In this document: in pieces, positions 1 to 7,778 of the stretch | How positions within the stretch are numbered: the stretch's first letter is position 1 | Layout: each line of letters opens with the position of its first letter | Origin: Brachybacterium sp036311905 | GTDB lineage: Bacteria; Actinomycetota; Actinomycetes; Actinomycetales; Dermabacteraceae | Assembly (NCBI RefSeq): GCF_036311905.1 | Contig: NZ_JAZDCH010000027.1 | Location: forward strand, 27,611 to 91,610 | Reading direction: 5' to 3' | DNA: 64,000 nt | Position numbers and translations under genes: made by a program | The notes under the pieces: model-generated | Seen by the model: only the letters and a program-made list of their open reading frames with translations | Told to the model about the DNA's origin: nothing | Database searches by the model: none

Positions 1-1869
1 CGGCAGGCGCCGGCCGAGCGTCGCCCGGAGCAGGGCGAGCAGCGCGAGCGAGCGCTCGATCCGGCGCCCCGCCTCGGTGAGGTCCCAGCCCAGATTGCGC
101 GGCATGGAGTCGGAGACGGCGCCGGACAGCGTGAGGCAGCCGTCGACCACCTCCGTGAGCGCCTGCTCGACGGGCTGCAGGTCGTGACCGTCCAGGACCG
201 CGAAACGGGCTCGCATCGAGGCGATCACGGGCCACACGTCATCGGTGATCAGGTCCCGCAGGGTGCGGGTGGTGTGGGCCAGGGCGACGTAGGACTGCGC
301 GAGCGAACCGGGGCGCCCGACCTCGGTGAGCAGGCTGCGCACCTCCCGGCGGATCGCCGAGGGCGAGGCCCCGTCGATCGCGGCGAAGCCGGGATAGGTC
401 GTGGTCACGTCGGTCACGGCGCGCAGCAGCACGGATTGGGTCTGGCGGGCCGAGGGCGAGCGCTCCGAGGAGAGGTCGTTGACGGTGTCCAGCACGGTGC
501 GCAGCATGCGGGCGGTGAGGTCGACCCGCTCGAGGTAGCGGCCGAACCAGAACAGGTCCGAGCCGATCGACCGGGTCATCGCCGGGTAGGCGCTGAGCAG
601 ACCGGCGGGGTCCTCCGCGGTGTCGATCGCGGGGAGGACGCGAGGGGCGGGATCGGCCGTCTCCTCCCCGGGGTTCCCGGCGGTACCCGGGACGCTGGTC
701 TCGGCGGGCACCACCCAGACGTCCTTGAGCGCCTCGGGTCCGGCGTCGGCGGTGCGGGCGACGCCGCCGGGGAGCACCTCGTAGCCGTCCCCGGTGGCGA
801 TCACGAGCATCTGCAGGGTGAGGGGCCGGTCCACCAGGCCGTCACCGCCCGCGGGATCGGCCGACGGCCAGCCGGCGGCGGTCCCGCCGTCGCGCAGGTC
901 CTCGGGGGCGGGACGCAGCAGCAGGTCCTCGTGGAGGATCTGCCGGCACAGGTCGGGCAGTGCGGCGGCGAGCGCCGGGTTCTCGAGCAGGCCCGCACCG
1001 AGCGGGTTGAAGATCTCGACGTCGCCGCTCCGCGCCGCCTCGAGCAGGCCGGTGACCCCACCGCCCGCGGACGGGCCGAGGTCCAGCGGGTCCAACCCCG
1101 CCGAGGGCACCAGGCGCAGCACGGCGTCGACCGTGTCGCCCGGGTCCTCGTCGCCGCCCGGCAGACGCAGGGTGAGGGCGCCCGAGCCCGTGCGCAGGTC
1201 GCCCGCCGAGACCAGCGGGGCGCCGAGGAGGTTCGCGAGCCAGCTGTGGTCGAAGGCGCGCGCGGGGTCGTCGGCGTCGTCGGCCAGCACGACGGTGCGG
1301 CCCACGCGCCCGCCGGCGCGGGTGCGCTGGTGCAGGGCGGTCCGGACCCCGTCGAAGTACGGGTGCAGCCGGCGCAGCGGGGTGGTGCTGTAGAGCGAGG
1401 GCGCGCAGCGGGAGAGGACGCGGCGCAGCTCGAGGGCGAGGCCCGCTCCGCCGGGGACGTCCACCGCGTCCTCGAGCACCGTCCAGGAGCCCTCGGCGGT
1501 GCGGGCGATGGTCGTCGAGAGCAGGAACAGATGGTGGTTCCCGCGTGAGGGGATGCCCACCGCGGGGCGCAGGTACGCGGGGTCGGCGAGGAGCTCGGCG
1601 ACTGGGGCGACGTCGGTCGCGAGCACGGTGCGGGGGCCGTAGAGGTCGGCGTAGAGCGCGTCGAACAGCCGAGCGCGCTGGATCAGCCCGGCGGAGATCT
1701 GCTCCCACTCGCCCACGTCGAGGACCACGGGGACCGGGTCCACGAGCGGTGGGGGGATGGAGACGTCGGCGGCGATCATCGCCGCCGCCGACGTCGCGGC
1801 CCGGCGCCGGCCCGCGGCGCCGAGCTCGTCCAGCTCGGTGGCCAGGACCGGTGGGGCGGTGATGTTCAC
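1..1869 (-). CDS. Circularly permuted ATP-grasp / alpha-E domain protein (C-terminus outside window)
   Basis: About 623 residues are visible, read from a GTG at 1869; the gene runs off the window start, so the C-terminus is missing. The first ~410 residues match the circularly permuted ATP-grasp family (DUF404/407 type), with segments such as LFDALYADLYGPR and EIFNPLGAGLLENPAL. From about residue 415 an alpha-helical alpha-E domain (DUF403) begins, marked by SDLFWFGRYLERVDLTARML. Fused versions of these two domains are common in actinobacteria and are thought to form amide or peptide bonds, but no substrate is established. The gene begins 34 bp after the AIM24 gene on the same strand, so the two are probably co-transcribed. 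No strong ribosome binding site precedes the GTG, so the exact start is uncertain. A long open frame on the opposite strand here is only a composition artefact. Confidence 0.85.
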   Translation of the reverse strand, partial: MNITAPPVLATELDELGAAGRRRAATSAAAMIAADVSIPPPLVDPVPVVLDVGEWEQISAGLIQRARLFDALYADLYGPRTVLATDVAPVAELLADPAYLRPAVGIPSRGNHHLFLLSTTIARTAEGSWTVLEDAVDVPGGAGLALELRRVLSRCAPSLYSTTPLRRLHPYFDGVRTALHQRTRAGGRVGRTVVLADDADDPARAFDHSWLANLLGAPLVSAGDLRTGSGALTLRLPGGDEDPGDTVDAVLRLVPSAGLDPLDLGPSAGGGVTGLLEAARSGDVEIFNPLGAGLLENPALAAALPDLCRQILHEDLLLRPAPEDLRDGGTAAGWPSADPAGGDGLVDRPLTLQMLVIATGDGYEVLPGGVARTADAGPEALKDVWVVPAETSVPGTAGNPGEETADPAPRVLPAIDTAEDPAGLLSAYPAMTRSIGSDLFWFGRYLERVDLTARMLRTVLDTVNDLSSERSPSARQTQSVLLRAVTDVTTTYPGFAAIDGASPSAIRREVRSLLTEVGRPGSLAQSYVALAHTTRTLRDLITDDVWPVIASMRARFAVLDGHDLQPVEQALTEVVDGCLTLSGAVSDSMPRNLGWDLTEAGRRIERSLALLALLRATLGRRLP

Positions 1870-1903
1870 CGGGTGACCGTAGGTATGCCGAGGCGGCGGG
1901 CGT

Positions 1904-2581
1904 TCAGCCGGCCGTGACCACCGGCGCGCCCTCGGAAGGCTGCACCACCACGAAGCCCGGGCCGTGGAAGCCCAGCTGGAAGGACTCGCCGGACCCGCGA
2001 CCGATGAGCGAACCCATCTTGAAGTCGTTCTTGATCTGCGGCTGCAGGTTCGCGGACCAGCACACCGCGGCCTGCGGATCCACGAAGGTGGGCTGCTGGG
2101 AGCAGTCCAGCAGCATCGGCGGGCCGTCGGAGGTCACCGCGACCATGCCCTGGCCCTGGAGGAGGAGGTTGAACAGGCCGCCGGCCATGAAGCCCGCGCC
2201 GCCGAGGGACCGGATGTCCCACTGGATCGAGCTGTCGAAGGCGAGCATGTTCTTGGTGTTCAGCGTCAGGGCCTCGCCCTCGAGCTGGATCAGGAAGATC
2301 TCCTCCGCCTGGCGGGCGTAGAAGATCTCGCCCTGGCCGCGGGTGCGCATCAGGTTGCCGCCCTCGCCGGTGGCCATCTTCTTCAGCAGCTTCATCCCGC
2401 CGCCGGAGCCCTGGTAGGAGAACTCCATCTGGCCCTGATAGGCGACCATCGCGCCCTGGGCGGAGATGATCTCCGGCGCCTGCGGGTTCAGCGAGCAGCG
2501 CAGCATCTTCGAGGACTGCAGCGCCCAACGGTCGGTGGTCTGGCGCTCCTGGTTGGAGGCATCGAACAGGTTCGAGCGCAT
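1904..2581 (-). CDS. AIM24 family protein
   Basis: This 225-residue protein belongs to the AIM24/TIGR00266 family, a beta-rich, probably trimeric fold whose bacterial role is unknown. The start is the ATG at 2581, preceded by GAGAGGAAGG at good spacing; an upstream in-frame start at 2668 lacks such a site and would add an atypical Arg/Pro-rich tail. Glycine-rich beta segments such as GGAGFMAGGLFNLLLQGQG and the C-terminal LGFHGPGFVVVQPSEG are typical of the family. It lies upstream of the ATP-grasp/alpha-E gene and diverges from a Ser/Thr kinase gene, with 179 bp between the two starts likely holding both promoters. Confidence 0.88.
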   Translation of the reverse strand: MRSNLFDASNQERQTTDRWALQSSKMLRCSLNPQAPEIISAQGAMVAYQGQMEFSYQGSGGGMKLLKKMATGEGGNLMRTRGQGEIFYARQAEEIFLIQLEGEALTLNTKNMLAFDSSIQWDIRSLGGAGFMAGGLFNLLLQGQGMVAVTSDGPPMLLDCSQQPTFVDPQAAVCWSANLQPQIKNDFKMGSLIGRGSGESFQLGFHGPGFVVVQPSEGAPVVTAG

Positions 2582-2760
2582 GAGGGCCCTTCCTCTCTCG
2601 GCCGGGCGCTGCCCGGGATGTGACGACGCCCACCGCGCCGACGGGCCCGATCGTCTCACGGCGCGCACCCGCCGGGGGAGGGGCGTGGTCCCGCCGGTCC
2701 GGTGGGGGCCCTGTGGCGGAGCGGTGAAGGGCGCCCGGGGCGGGACGGCGGTTCCGTAGC

Positions 2761-4764
2761 ATGGCCGACATGGCCGACCCCCGCACGCCCCGACGAGATC
2801 TCCGCGACCCGCGGCTGGTCGCGCTCGCCGAGGACTCCGGCTACGAGATCCTCGGCCGCATCGGCACGGGCGGGATGGGCATCGTCTACCGCGCGCACGA
2901 CGCCGACGGGCACGAGGTCGCGATCAAGCTGCTGCGCCACGAGATCGCCGAGGATCCGCGAGCGCGCGAGCGCTTGGCCCGGGAGGTCGCGGCCCAGCAG
3001 CGGGTCCGCAACGACAGCATCGTGCGGATCCTCGACGCGGAGCTCGACTCCGCCGACGCCTTCGTGGTCACAGAGTTCGTGCCGGGCCCGACCCTCGAGG
3101 ACGCCGTGCGGGTGCGCGGCGGGCTGCACCCGGAGGCGGTGCGCGAGATCGGCCTGGTGCTCGGGGAGTCGCTGCGCGCGATCCACGGCGCGGGGGTGAT
3201 CCATCGCGACCTCAAACCGTCCAACGTGCTGCTGCGCGGGGCGGGCGACGCGGACCTCGACGGTTTCGACCCGGACGGCGACGGGCTCGACCCGGTGATC
3301 ATCGACTTCGGCATCGCCGTCGCCGCCGAGGAGTCGCGGCTGACGTCGACGGGTCTGGTGATGGGCACGGCCGCCTACCTCGACCCGGAGGTGCTGCGCT
3401 CGGACCGCACCGACGAGGCGGGCGACTGGTGGGCGTGGGCGGCGATGCTCGCCTTCGCCGCGACGGGGCGGGAGCCGTACGGCGCGGGCCGCGCCGACGT
3501 GGTCTTCCTGCGGGCCGAGCGCGGCGAGCTCGACGTGGACGGGACGCCCGTCGAGCTGGGGGAGTGGCTGCGCCGGGCGCTGACCTCGGACCCGTCGCAG
3601 CGCCCCGCTCCCGAGGAGCTGCTCGCCTCCCTCGCCGAGCTCGATCTCGAGCGCTATGCGGAGGCCGGGATGACGGAGGCGCTGCCGGGGACCCCGGGGG
3701 GCGGGACCGCCGAGGATCCGGAGCGCACCAGCGTGACGGCGCCGGTGCCGGAGGAGAGCACCGACGAGGTCCCGATCTCCTCCCCGACGCAGGTCCTGCC
3801 CATCGTCCCCGCCGCGACCGAGGCGCTGCCGCGGACGGCCACCCCCGCGGAGCCGGTCACCGAGGTGCTGCCGGTGCTGTCGACGCCGACACAGGTGCTG
3901 CCGGCCGTGCCGGCCGCCGCACCCCCGGCGGGGCCGCCTGCCGGACTGGGCGGTCCGGCAGGTCATCCGGTGCAGCGGGCGCCGCAGCAGGCGGGCTGGG
4001 CGGGAGCCCCCGCCGGGCCGATGACCGCGCCCGTCCCGCAGCCGCAGCGCGCACCGCAGCCGCCGCAGCCGCAGCCGCAGCGCGCACCGCAGCCGATGCC
4101 GCCGCAGCCGATGCCGGGCCCCTACGGTGCTCCCGGCCCCTACGGCTGGGCGACGCCGCTGCCGCCCGCGCCGCGGCGACCCGTGCTGGTCTGGCTGGGC
4201 CACCTGCTGCTCGTCGGCCTCGCCGCAGTCGCCCCCTATGTCGCCCTGACCCTGATGGTCCTGCTCGGCGCGACCGCCCGCACCTGGGAGCGCTCGCACC
4301 GCTCCGTGGCCGAGAAGCGCCTGCGCGGGGCCGTCGGCGGCGGACCGCTCGTGACCGCCGGCCTGCTGGCCCCCTTCGGCCTGCTGCGCGGTCTGGTCGA
4401 GCTCGCCCTGCAGGCGCTGCTCCCGTTGATCCTGGGCCTCCTGGTGGGGATCGCGACGGACGCCGCCTGGACCCTGCTCAGCGGCGGCCCCGCCCCGCCC
4501 GACGGGGTCGTCTTCGCGATCGCCCTCGGCGTCACCCTGCTGATCACGTGGGTCGGTCTCGGCAGCGGCACGACCAGGCGGGGCGCCCACCGCATGCTCG
4601 ACGCCGCGGCCCCCGACCGGATGTGGACCGGGGTGCTCCTGGGGCTGCTGCTGCTCCTCCTGGGTGCCGTGATCGCCGCGATCCTCGCCCGGCAGGGGAT
4701 GGTCGACTACTTCCCGTTCCCCACCGGTCCCCGGCTCGAGGACGTGGCGGTGTGGCGGCGCTGA
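2761..4764 (+). CDS. Membrane-anchored serine/threonine protein kinase
   Basis: This 667-residue protein has an N-terminal Hanks-type kinase domain (about residues 28-295): glycine loop GTGGMG near 35-40, ATP-binding Lys56, HRDLKPSN at 148-155 and DFG at 182-184. All catalytic residues are present, so it should be active. An Asp/Gly-rich insertion of about 20 residues lies between the catalytic loop and DFG. Residues 300-470 are Pro/Gln/Ala-rich and probably disordered. The C-terminal ~190 residues contain about four hydrophobic spans and no PASTA repeats, so the signal it senses is not evident. The usual actinobacterial PknB cell-division neighbourhood is absent. The ATG at 2761 is used; a second in-frame ATG lies three codons later. 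Confidence 0.9.
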   Translation: MADMADPRTPRRDLRDPRLVALAEDSGYEILGRIGTGGMGIVYRAHDADGHEVAIKLLRHEIAEDPRARERLAREVAAQQRVRNDSIVRILDAELDSADAFVVTEFVPGPTLEDAVRVRGGLHPEAVREIGLVLGESLRAIHGAGVIHRDLKPSNVLLRGAGDADLDGFDPDGDGLDPVIIDFGIAVAAEESRLTSTGLVMGTAAYLDPEVLRSDRTDEAGDWWAWAAMLAFAATGREPYGAGRADVVFLRAERGELDVDGTPVELGEWLRRALTSDPSQRPAPEELLASLAELDLERYAEAGMTEALPGTPGGGTAEDPERTSVTAPVPEESTDEVPISSPTQVLPIVPAATEALPRTATPAEPVTEVLPVLSTPTQVLPAVPAAAPPAGPPAGLGGPAGHPVQRAPQQAGWAGAPAGPMTAPVPQPQRAPQPPQPQPQRAPQPMPPQPMPGPYGAPGPYGWATPLPPAPRRPVLVWLGHLLLVGLAAVAPYVALTLMVLLGATARTWERSHRSVAEKRLRGAVGGGPLVTAGLLAPFGLLRGLVELALQALLPLILGLLVGIATDAAWTLLSGGPAPPDGVVFAIALGVTLLITWVGLGSGTTRRGAHRMLDAAAPDRMWTGVLLGLLLLLLGAVIAAILARQGMVDYFPFPTGPRLEDVAVWRR

Positions 4765-4875
4765 CCGCGCCGTGACGTGCACCATCGCACCCAGCCGCGG
4801 CCAGGTCCCGGCAGTTACACTCCGAGCGGAAATGTCACCCAGCAGCGCCTCGGGCACGAGGCACAGGAGCAGCAC

Positions 4876-5697
4876 ATGGCCGCGTCCGGATCGTCGAAGT
4901 CAGCGCAGGAGCGCCGCGAGGCACAACGGGAGGCCCTGCGCAAACAGCGGGAGTCCGAGCTGCGCCGCCAGCGCACCGTGCGCACCGTCGTGATCGCCGC
5001 GGTGACCGTCGCCGCGCTCGTGATCGTCGCGGGCGCCGGGTACCTGATCTACCGGACCACCCGCCCGGCGGGTCCCGTGGCTGTCCCCGCCGGCATGGCG
5101 CAGGACCAGCCCTACCTGAGCTTCGGCGCGGAGGAGGGCTCCGGCGCCCCCGTGGTCGAGGTCCACCTCGACTTCATGTGCCCCTACTGCGGGCAGTTCG
5201 AGCAGATCAACGGCGAGGACGTCGCCGCCCTCGTCGAGGACGACACGATCACCCTCCACCTGGTGCCCCGCCGCATGCTCGACACCGCCTCCACCACCGG
5301 TGACTACTCCTCGCGGGCCGCGAACGCGATGGTCTGCGTGTACGAGGAGAACCCGGACGCGGCCATGACCTTCCAGCAGCTGATGTTCGCCAACCAGCCC
5401 GCCGAGGGCACCGCCGGACTCACCGACGACCAGATCTGGGACTACGCCCAGCAGGCCGGCGCCACCGAAGCCGTCCAGGGCTGCCTCACCTCCCGCACCT
5501 ATCAGCCGTGGGTGCGCCAGGTCGCCGAGCCGTACGCCTCAGAGATGCAGAAGGGCACCCCGTACATCGCGATCGACGGCACCCAGTTCGGGGAGTGGAC
5601 CACCGAGGGTGCGTTCCTCGCGGCGGTGCAGGCCGCGGGCGGCTCGACGGCCTCCGACGCGGGCGGCGCCGAGGCCTCCGACGGCGGCGAGGGCTGA
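4876..5697 (+). CDS. DsbA/thioredoxin-fold membrane-anchored thiol protein
   Basis: This is a 273-residue protein. The ATG at 4876 is preceded by AGGAG; an earlier in-frame start at 4777 would add 33 residues with no signal. A highly charged cytoplasmic segment (residues 1-35) leads into one transmembrane helix (about 37-58), and the rest faces outside. A thioredoxin-like DsbA domain follows, with the redox motif CPYC at 102-105 and the family segment GTPYIAIDG near the C-terminus. Such proteins form or shuffle disulfides in exported proteins, and in actinobacteria VKOR-type partners usually reoxidise them; no partner is visible here. The C-terminus is Gly/Ala/Asp-rich. A short hairpin directly follows the stop. 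Confidence 0.88.
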   Translation: MAASGSSKSAQERREAQREALRKQRESELRRQRTVRTVVIAAVTVAALVIVAGAGYLIYRTTRPAGPVAVPAGMAQDQPYLSFGAEEGSGAPVVEVHLDFMCPYCGQFEQINGEDVAALVEDDTITLHLVPRRMLDTASTTGDYSSRAANAMVCVYEENPDAAMTFQQLMFANQPAEGTAGLTDDQIWDYAQQAGATEAVQGCLTSRTYQPWVRQVAEPYASEMQKGTPYIAIDGTQFGEWTTEGAFLAAVQAAGGSTASDAGGAEASDGGEG

Positions 5698-5711
5698 GCC
5701 TCGGTCGAGGC
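5698..5711 (+). terminator. Short hairpin after the DsbA-like gene
   Basis: GCCTCG-GT-CGAGGC forms a perfect 6-bp stem immediately after the stop codon. There is no T tract, so it could be a weak terminator or a 3'-end stabiliser. It separates the gene from the tRNA-Thr promoter region. Confidence 0.4.
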
Positions 5712-5726
5712 GGGCGACGAGTTCGC

Positions 5727-5732
5727 TAGGAT
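5727..5732 (+). promoter_or_regulatory. Candidate -10 box for tRNA-Thr
   Basis: TAGGAT lies 34 bp upstream of the first base of tRNA-Thr in an otherwise very GC-rich stretch. It fits the actinobacterial TANNNT -10 pattern. No convincing -35 box is visible at the normal distance, so this is an inference from position and composition. Confidence 0.35.
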
Positions 5733-5766
5733 CTGGGGCCGGTCGGGCATCCGATCGGCCCCTTCC

Positions 5767-5838
5767 GCTGGAGTGGCGCAACGGTAGCGCACCTGTCTTG
5801 TAAACAGGTGGTTGCGGGTTCGAATCCCGTCTCCAGCT
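5767..5838 (+). tRNA. tRNA-Thr (anticodon UGU)
   Basis: A full cloverleaf can be folded. The acceptor stem is GCTGGAG/CTCCAGC, the anticodon stem CCTGT/ACAGG encloses the loop CTTGTAA (anticodon TGT, reading ACA), and the T arm is GCGGG-TTCGAAT-CCCGT. CCA is not encoded, and the discriminator base is T. No integrase or repeat lies beside it, so there is no sign that it serves as an attachment site. Confidence 0.93.
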
Positions 5839-5879
5839 CTCTTCGGCCGGGCGCCATGCCGGTCTTCCGCTCCCCGGAA

Positions 5880-5953
5880 TGGGGACTTCTCCCCAGTGCG
5901 GCACGGATGCTCCCGGCCTAGGCTCGGAGCCTGCGGCATCAGGGGGATGCCGC
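5880..5953 (+). other. Two hairpins between tRNA-Thr and the next gene
   Basis: TGGGGA-CTTC-TCCCCA (5880-5895) and GCGGCATC-AGGGG-GATGCCGC (5933-5953) are perfect inverted repeats in the 159-bp gap after tRNA-Thr. The first could help terminate tRNA transcription. The second lies 45 bp before the next start and could be a leader structure or operator. Neither has a T tract. Confidence 0.45.
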
Positions 5954-5997
5954 CTCGCCGCGCTCCGCTGCGGCGGCACGAGTACGGGGGAGCACCG

Positions 5998-6462
5998 ATG
6001 ATCATCTGGCGAGGCTGGGGCGTCCTGGCGGTCCTCTACATCGCGCTGTGCGCGGCGCTGCTCGGCGGGCTGCTGGGCGCGTCGGTGCTGCAGTCCTCGG
6101 CGGCGGCCGGGCCGCTCGCGGGGATCGGCATCGCGATCGGCGGGGCGCTCGCCACCGCCCACGGCTGGTACCTCAACATCATCGGCCCGCGGAAGCGGTC
6201 GCTGGCCTGGGCCGAGGTGGAGAAGCCCCGGCTGACCCGCGCCGCTGACGAGGGGACGCTGGTGATCGGGAACGTCCGACCCTCCAACCGCGAGGAGGCG
6301 CACGCCCTCGTCGACCAGGTGCTGGAGGACGGGAAGCGCCAGATCGGCCGGCACGGCCCGCACTCCGTGTTCTGGATCCCGATGGAGGTGATCGGGATCC
6401 TCGCGATCGCGGGCGGCGTCGTGCTCGCTGTCGGGACCGGGATCGTCGCGCTCAGCGGGTGA
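5998..6462 (+). CDS. Small membrane protein, unknown function
   Basis: This 154-residue protein starts at the ATG at 5998, preceded by GGGGGAG; the open frame extends back through the tRNA, which cannot be coding. Two hydrophobic helices occupy about residues 6-52, a soluble charged loop about 60-115, and a C-terminal helix about 125-150 is rich in Gly/Ala/Val. The loop includes IGPRKRS and a segment beginning LVIGNVRPSN. I do not recognise a named family. The gene ends flush against the convergent DUF6636 gene with no gap. Confidence 0.7.
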   Translation: MIIWRGWGVLAVLYIALCAALLGGLLGASVLQSSAAAGPLAGIGIAIGGALATAHGWYLNIIGPRKRSLAWAEVEKPRLTRAADEGTLVIGNVRPSNREEAHALVDQVLEDGKRQIGRHGPHSVFWIPMEVIGILAIAGGVVLAVGTGIVALSG

Positions 6463-7623
6463 TCAGAAGGTCTCGTAGGTGCCGCGGCTGACCATGAAGC
6501 CGTGCCCGGAGCGCACGTCCCAGCAGGTCATGCCGTCGTCGCGGCTGGTGCAGGCGACATTCCCGTCGACCGCGGTCTGGCCGTACTCGAGCGTCTCCGC
6601 GCCCTCGGCCCCGACCGTCCCCTCGCAGTCGAGGGCGACCTCTTCGCCGGTCGCGCGGATCGTGAACTGGGAGTCGCCGCAGTCCTCGACGTCCTCGTCG
6701 TAGCGGGTCTCCTCGAGCGAGCAGGCGACGGTGTCGCCGTCGAGCTCGCAGCGGATGTTCCCCGTGGGCGACTGCACCGCGGACATCTCGAGGGCGTCCT
6801 CCGGAGCGGGGGAGACAGGGTCCTCGGTCGGGGACGTGGACTCTTCCGCAGGGCTCGAGCCCTCCGCGGGCTCCTCCGCCGCCGTCGTGGAGCTGTCGCG
6901 CTCGTAGCCCTCCTCGTCACCGCTCAGCCAGGCGCGGCCCACGAGACCGCCGACCACGAGCAGCACGAGCACCAGCAGCAGGCAGCCGCCGCAGGCGAAC
7001 CACATCCGCCGATCGCGTCGGCCCTCGCCGTCGTCGGCCTGCGGTGCCGGGGCCGCCGGGAGGGCGGCTGTCGGGGCGCCGTACGCCGGGCCGGGCGCGG
7101 CGACCGGTCCGGGCGCCTCGCGGTCCGGGGTCGACGGGAGCGGCACCACGCCCGAGGAGGGCGCGATCCGCACGGTCCCCGTGGGGCCGGCGGCCGCGGT
7201 CGTGGCCGCGGCCGGGGCCGGCGCCTCCTGCGGAACAGGGGTCCAGGCGGCGGTCGCCTCCGGATCCGCCGCGGACGGGGTCGAGTCCGGGGCGCTCGCG
7301 AGGTCGCCCCAGGCGGAGGTCTCGGGACCGGACTCGAACGCGGGGGAGTCCGTGACGATCGGGTGGCGGCGGGTGGCGTCGGGATCCTCGGACGGCTCCG
7401 CGCCCACGGTTCCCTCCTCGCCCCGCGCTCCCTCCGCCTGCTCGAGCGCCTGGCGCGCCTCGGGGGAGGTGGCGAGGATCCAGTCCTTCGCGACCTGCGG
7501 CGTGGCGGGGTTCAGGACCAGCGGCACCTGCAGCTCGGGGTGGTGCTGGGCCAGCTCGAGGAGCCGTTCAGGGCTCGTCGCGGGGTCCGCGGCCTCCTGC
7601 GCGGTCGTCCGGGGCTCTGCCAC
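6463..7623 (-). CDS. Variant-LRR / DUF6636 single-pass membrane protein
   Basis: This is a 386-residue protein. The GTG start at 7623 is preceded by GAAGGGAGAG; longer open-frame extensions run into the trehalose synthase gene and are spurious. Residues 1-60 resemble the actinobacterial variant leucine-rich-repeat domain (SPERLLELAQHHPELQVPLV, then LNPATP). A disordered Pro/Ala/Ser-rich linker follows, then a transmembrane helix around residues 220-243, then an extracellular acidic Ser/Thr/Glu linker. The C-terminal ~100 residues match DUF6636: SPTGNIRCELDGD, paired cysteines, and a GHGFMVSRGTYE ending. Function is unknown. The layout suggests a cytoplasmic repeat domain coupled to a small cysteine-containing domain outside the membrane. 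Confidence 0.75.
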   Translation of the reverse strand: MAEPRTTAQEAADPATSPERLLELAQHHPELQVPLVLNPATPQVAKDWILATSPEARQALEQAEGARGEEGTVGAEPSEDPDATRRHPIVTDSPAFESGPETSAWGDLASAPDSTPSAADPEATAAWTPVPQEAPAPAAATTAAAGPTGTVRIAPSSGVVPLPSTPDREAPGPVAAPGPAYGAPTAALPAAPAPQADDGEGRRDRRMWFACGGCLLLVLVLLVVGGLVGRAWLSGDEEGYERDSSTTAAEEPAEGSSPAEESTSPTEDPVSPAPEDALEMSAVQSPTGNIRCELDGDTVACSLEETRYDEDVEDCGDSQFTIRATGEEVALDCEGTVGAEGAETLEYGQTAVDGNVACTSRDDGMTCWDVRSGHGFMVSRGTYETF

Positions 7624-7778
7624 CGTGCTCTCCCTTCGTCCCGCGGCGCACCGGCGGCGTCGCGTCGACCGACGAGGATGGCACACGTGTCCGGACGGCG
7701 GCAGGGATCGGGAAGCGTCTCGGACGCAGATCACTGCCGCCGTCGGGGTCAGACGAGCGCGGTTTCCTGCGGGGCGGA

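Noticed and set aside
184..1548. 454-codon plus-strand frame opposite the ATP-grasp/alpha-E gene
   Set aside because: Its translation is Gly/Arg/Glu/His-rich without any domain; the minus strand gives a clean ATP-grasp/alpha-E protein. It is a shadow of GC bias.
2656..4875. 739-codon minus-strand frame opposite the kinase gene
   Set aside because: No motif, unusual composition, and the kinase on the plus strand has every catalytic motif.
5767..5838. tRNA-Thr as integration site of a mobile element
   Set aside because: No integrase, no direct repeat of the tRNA 3' end, and normal core genes on both sides.
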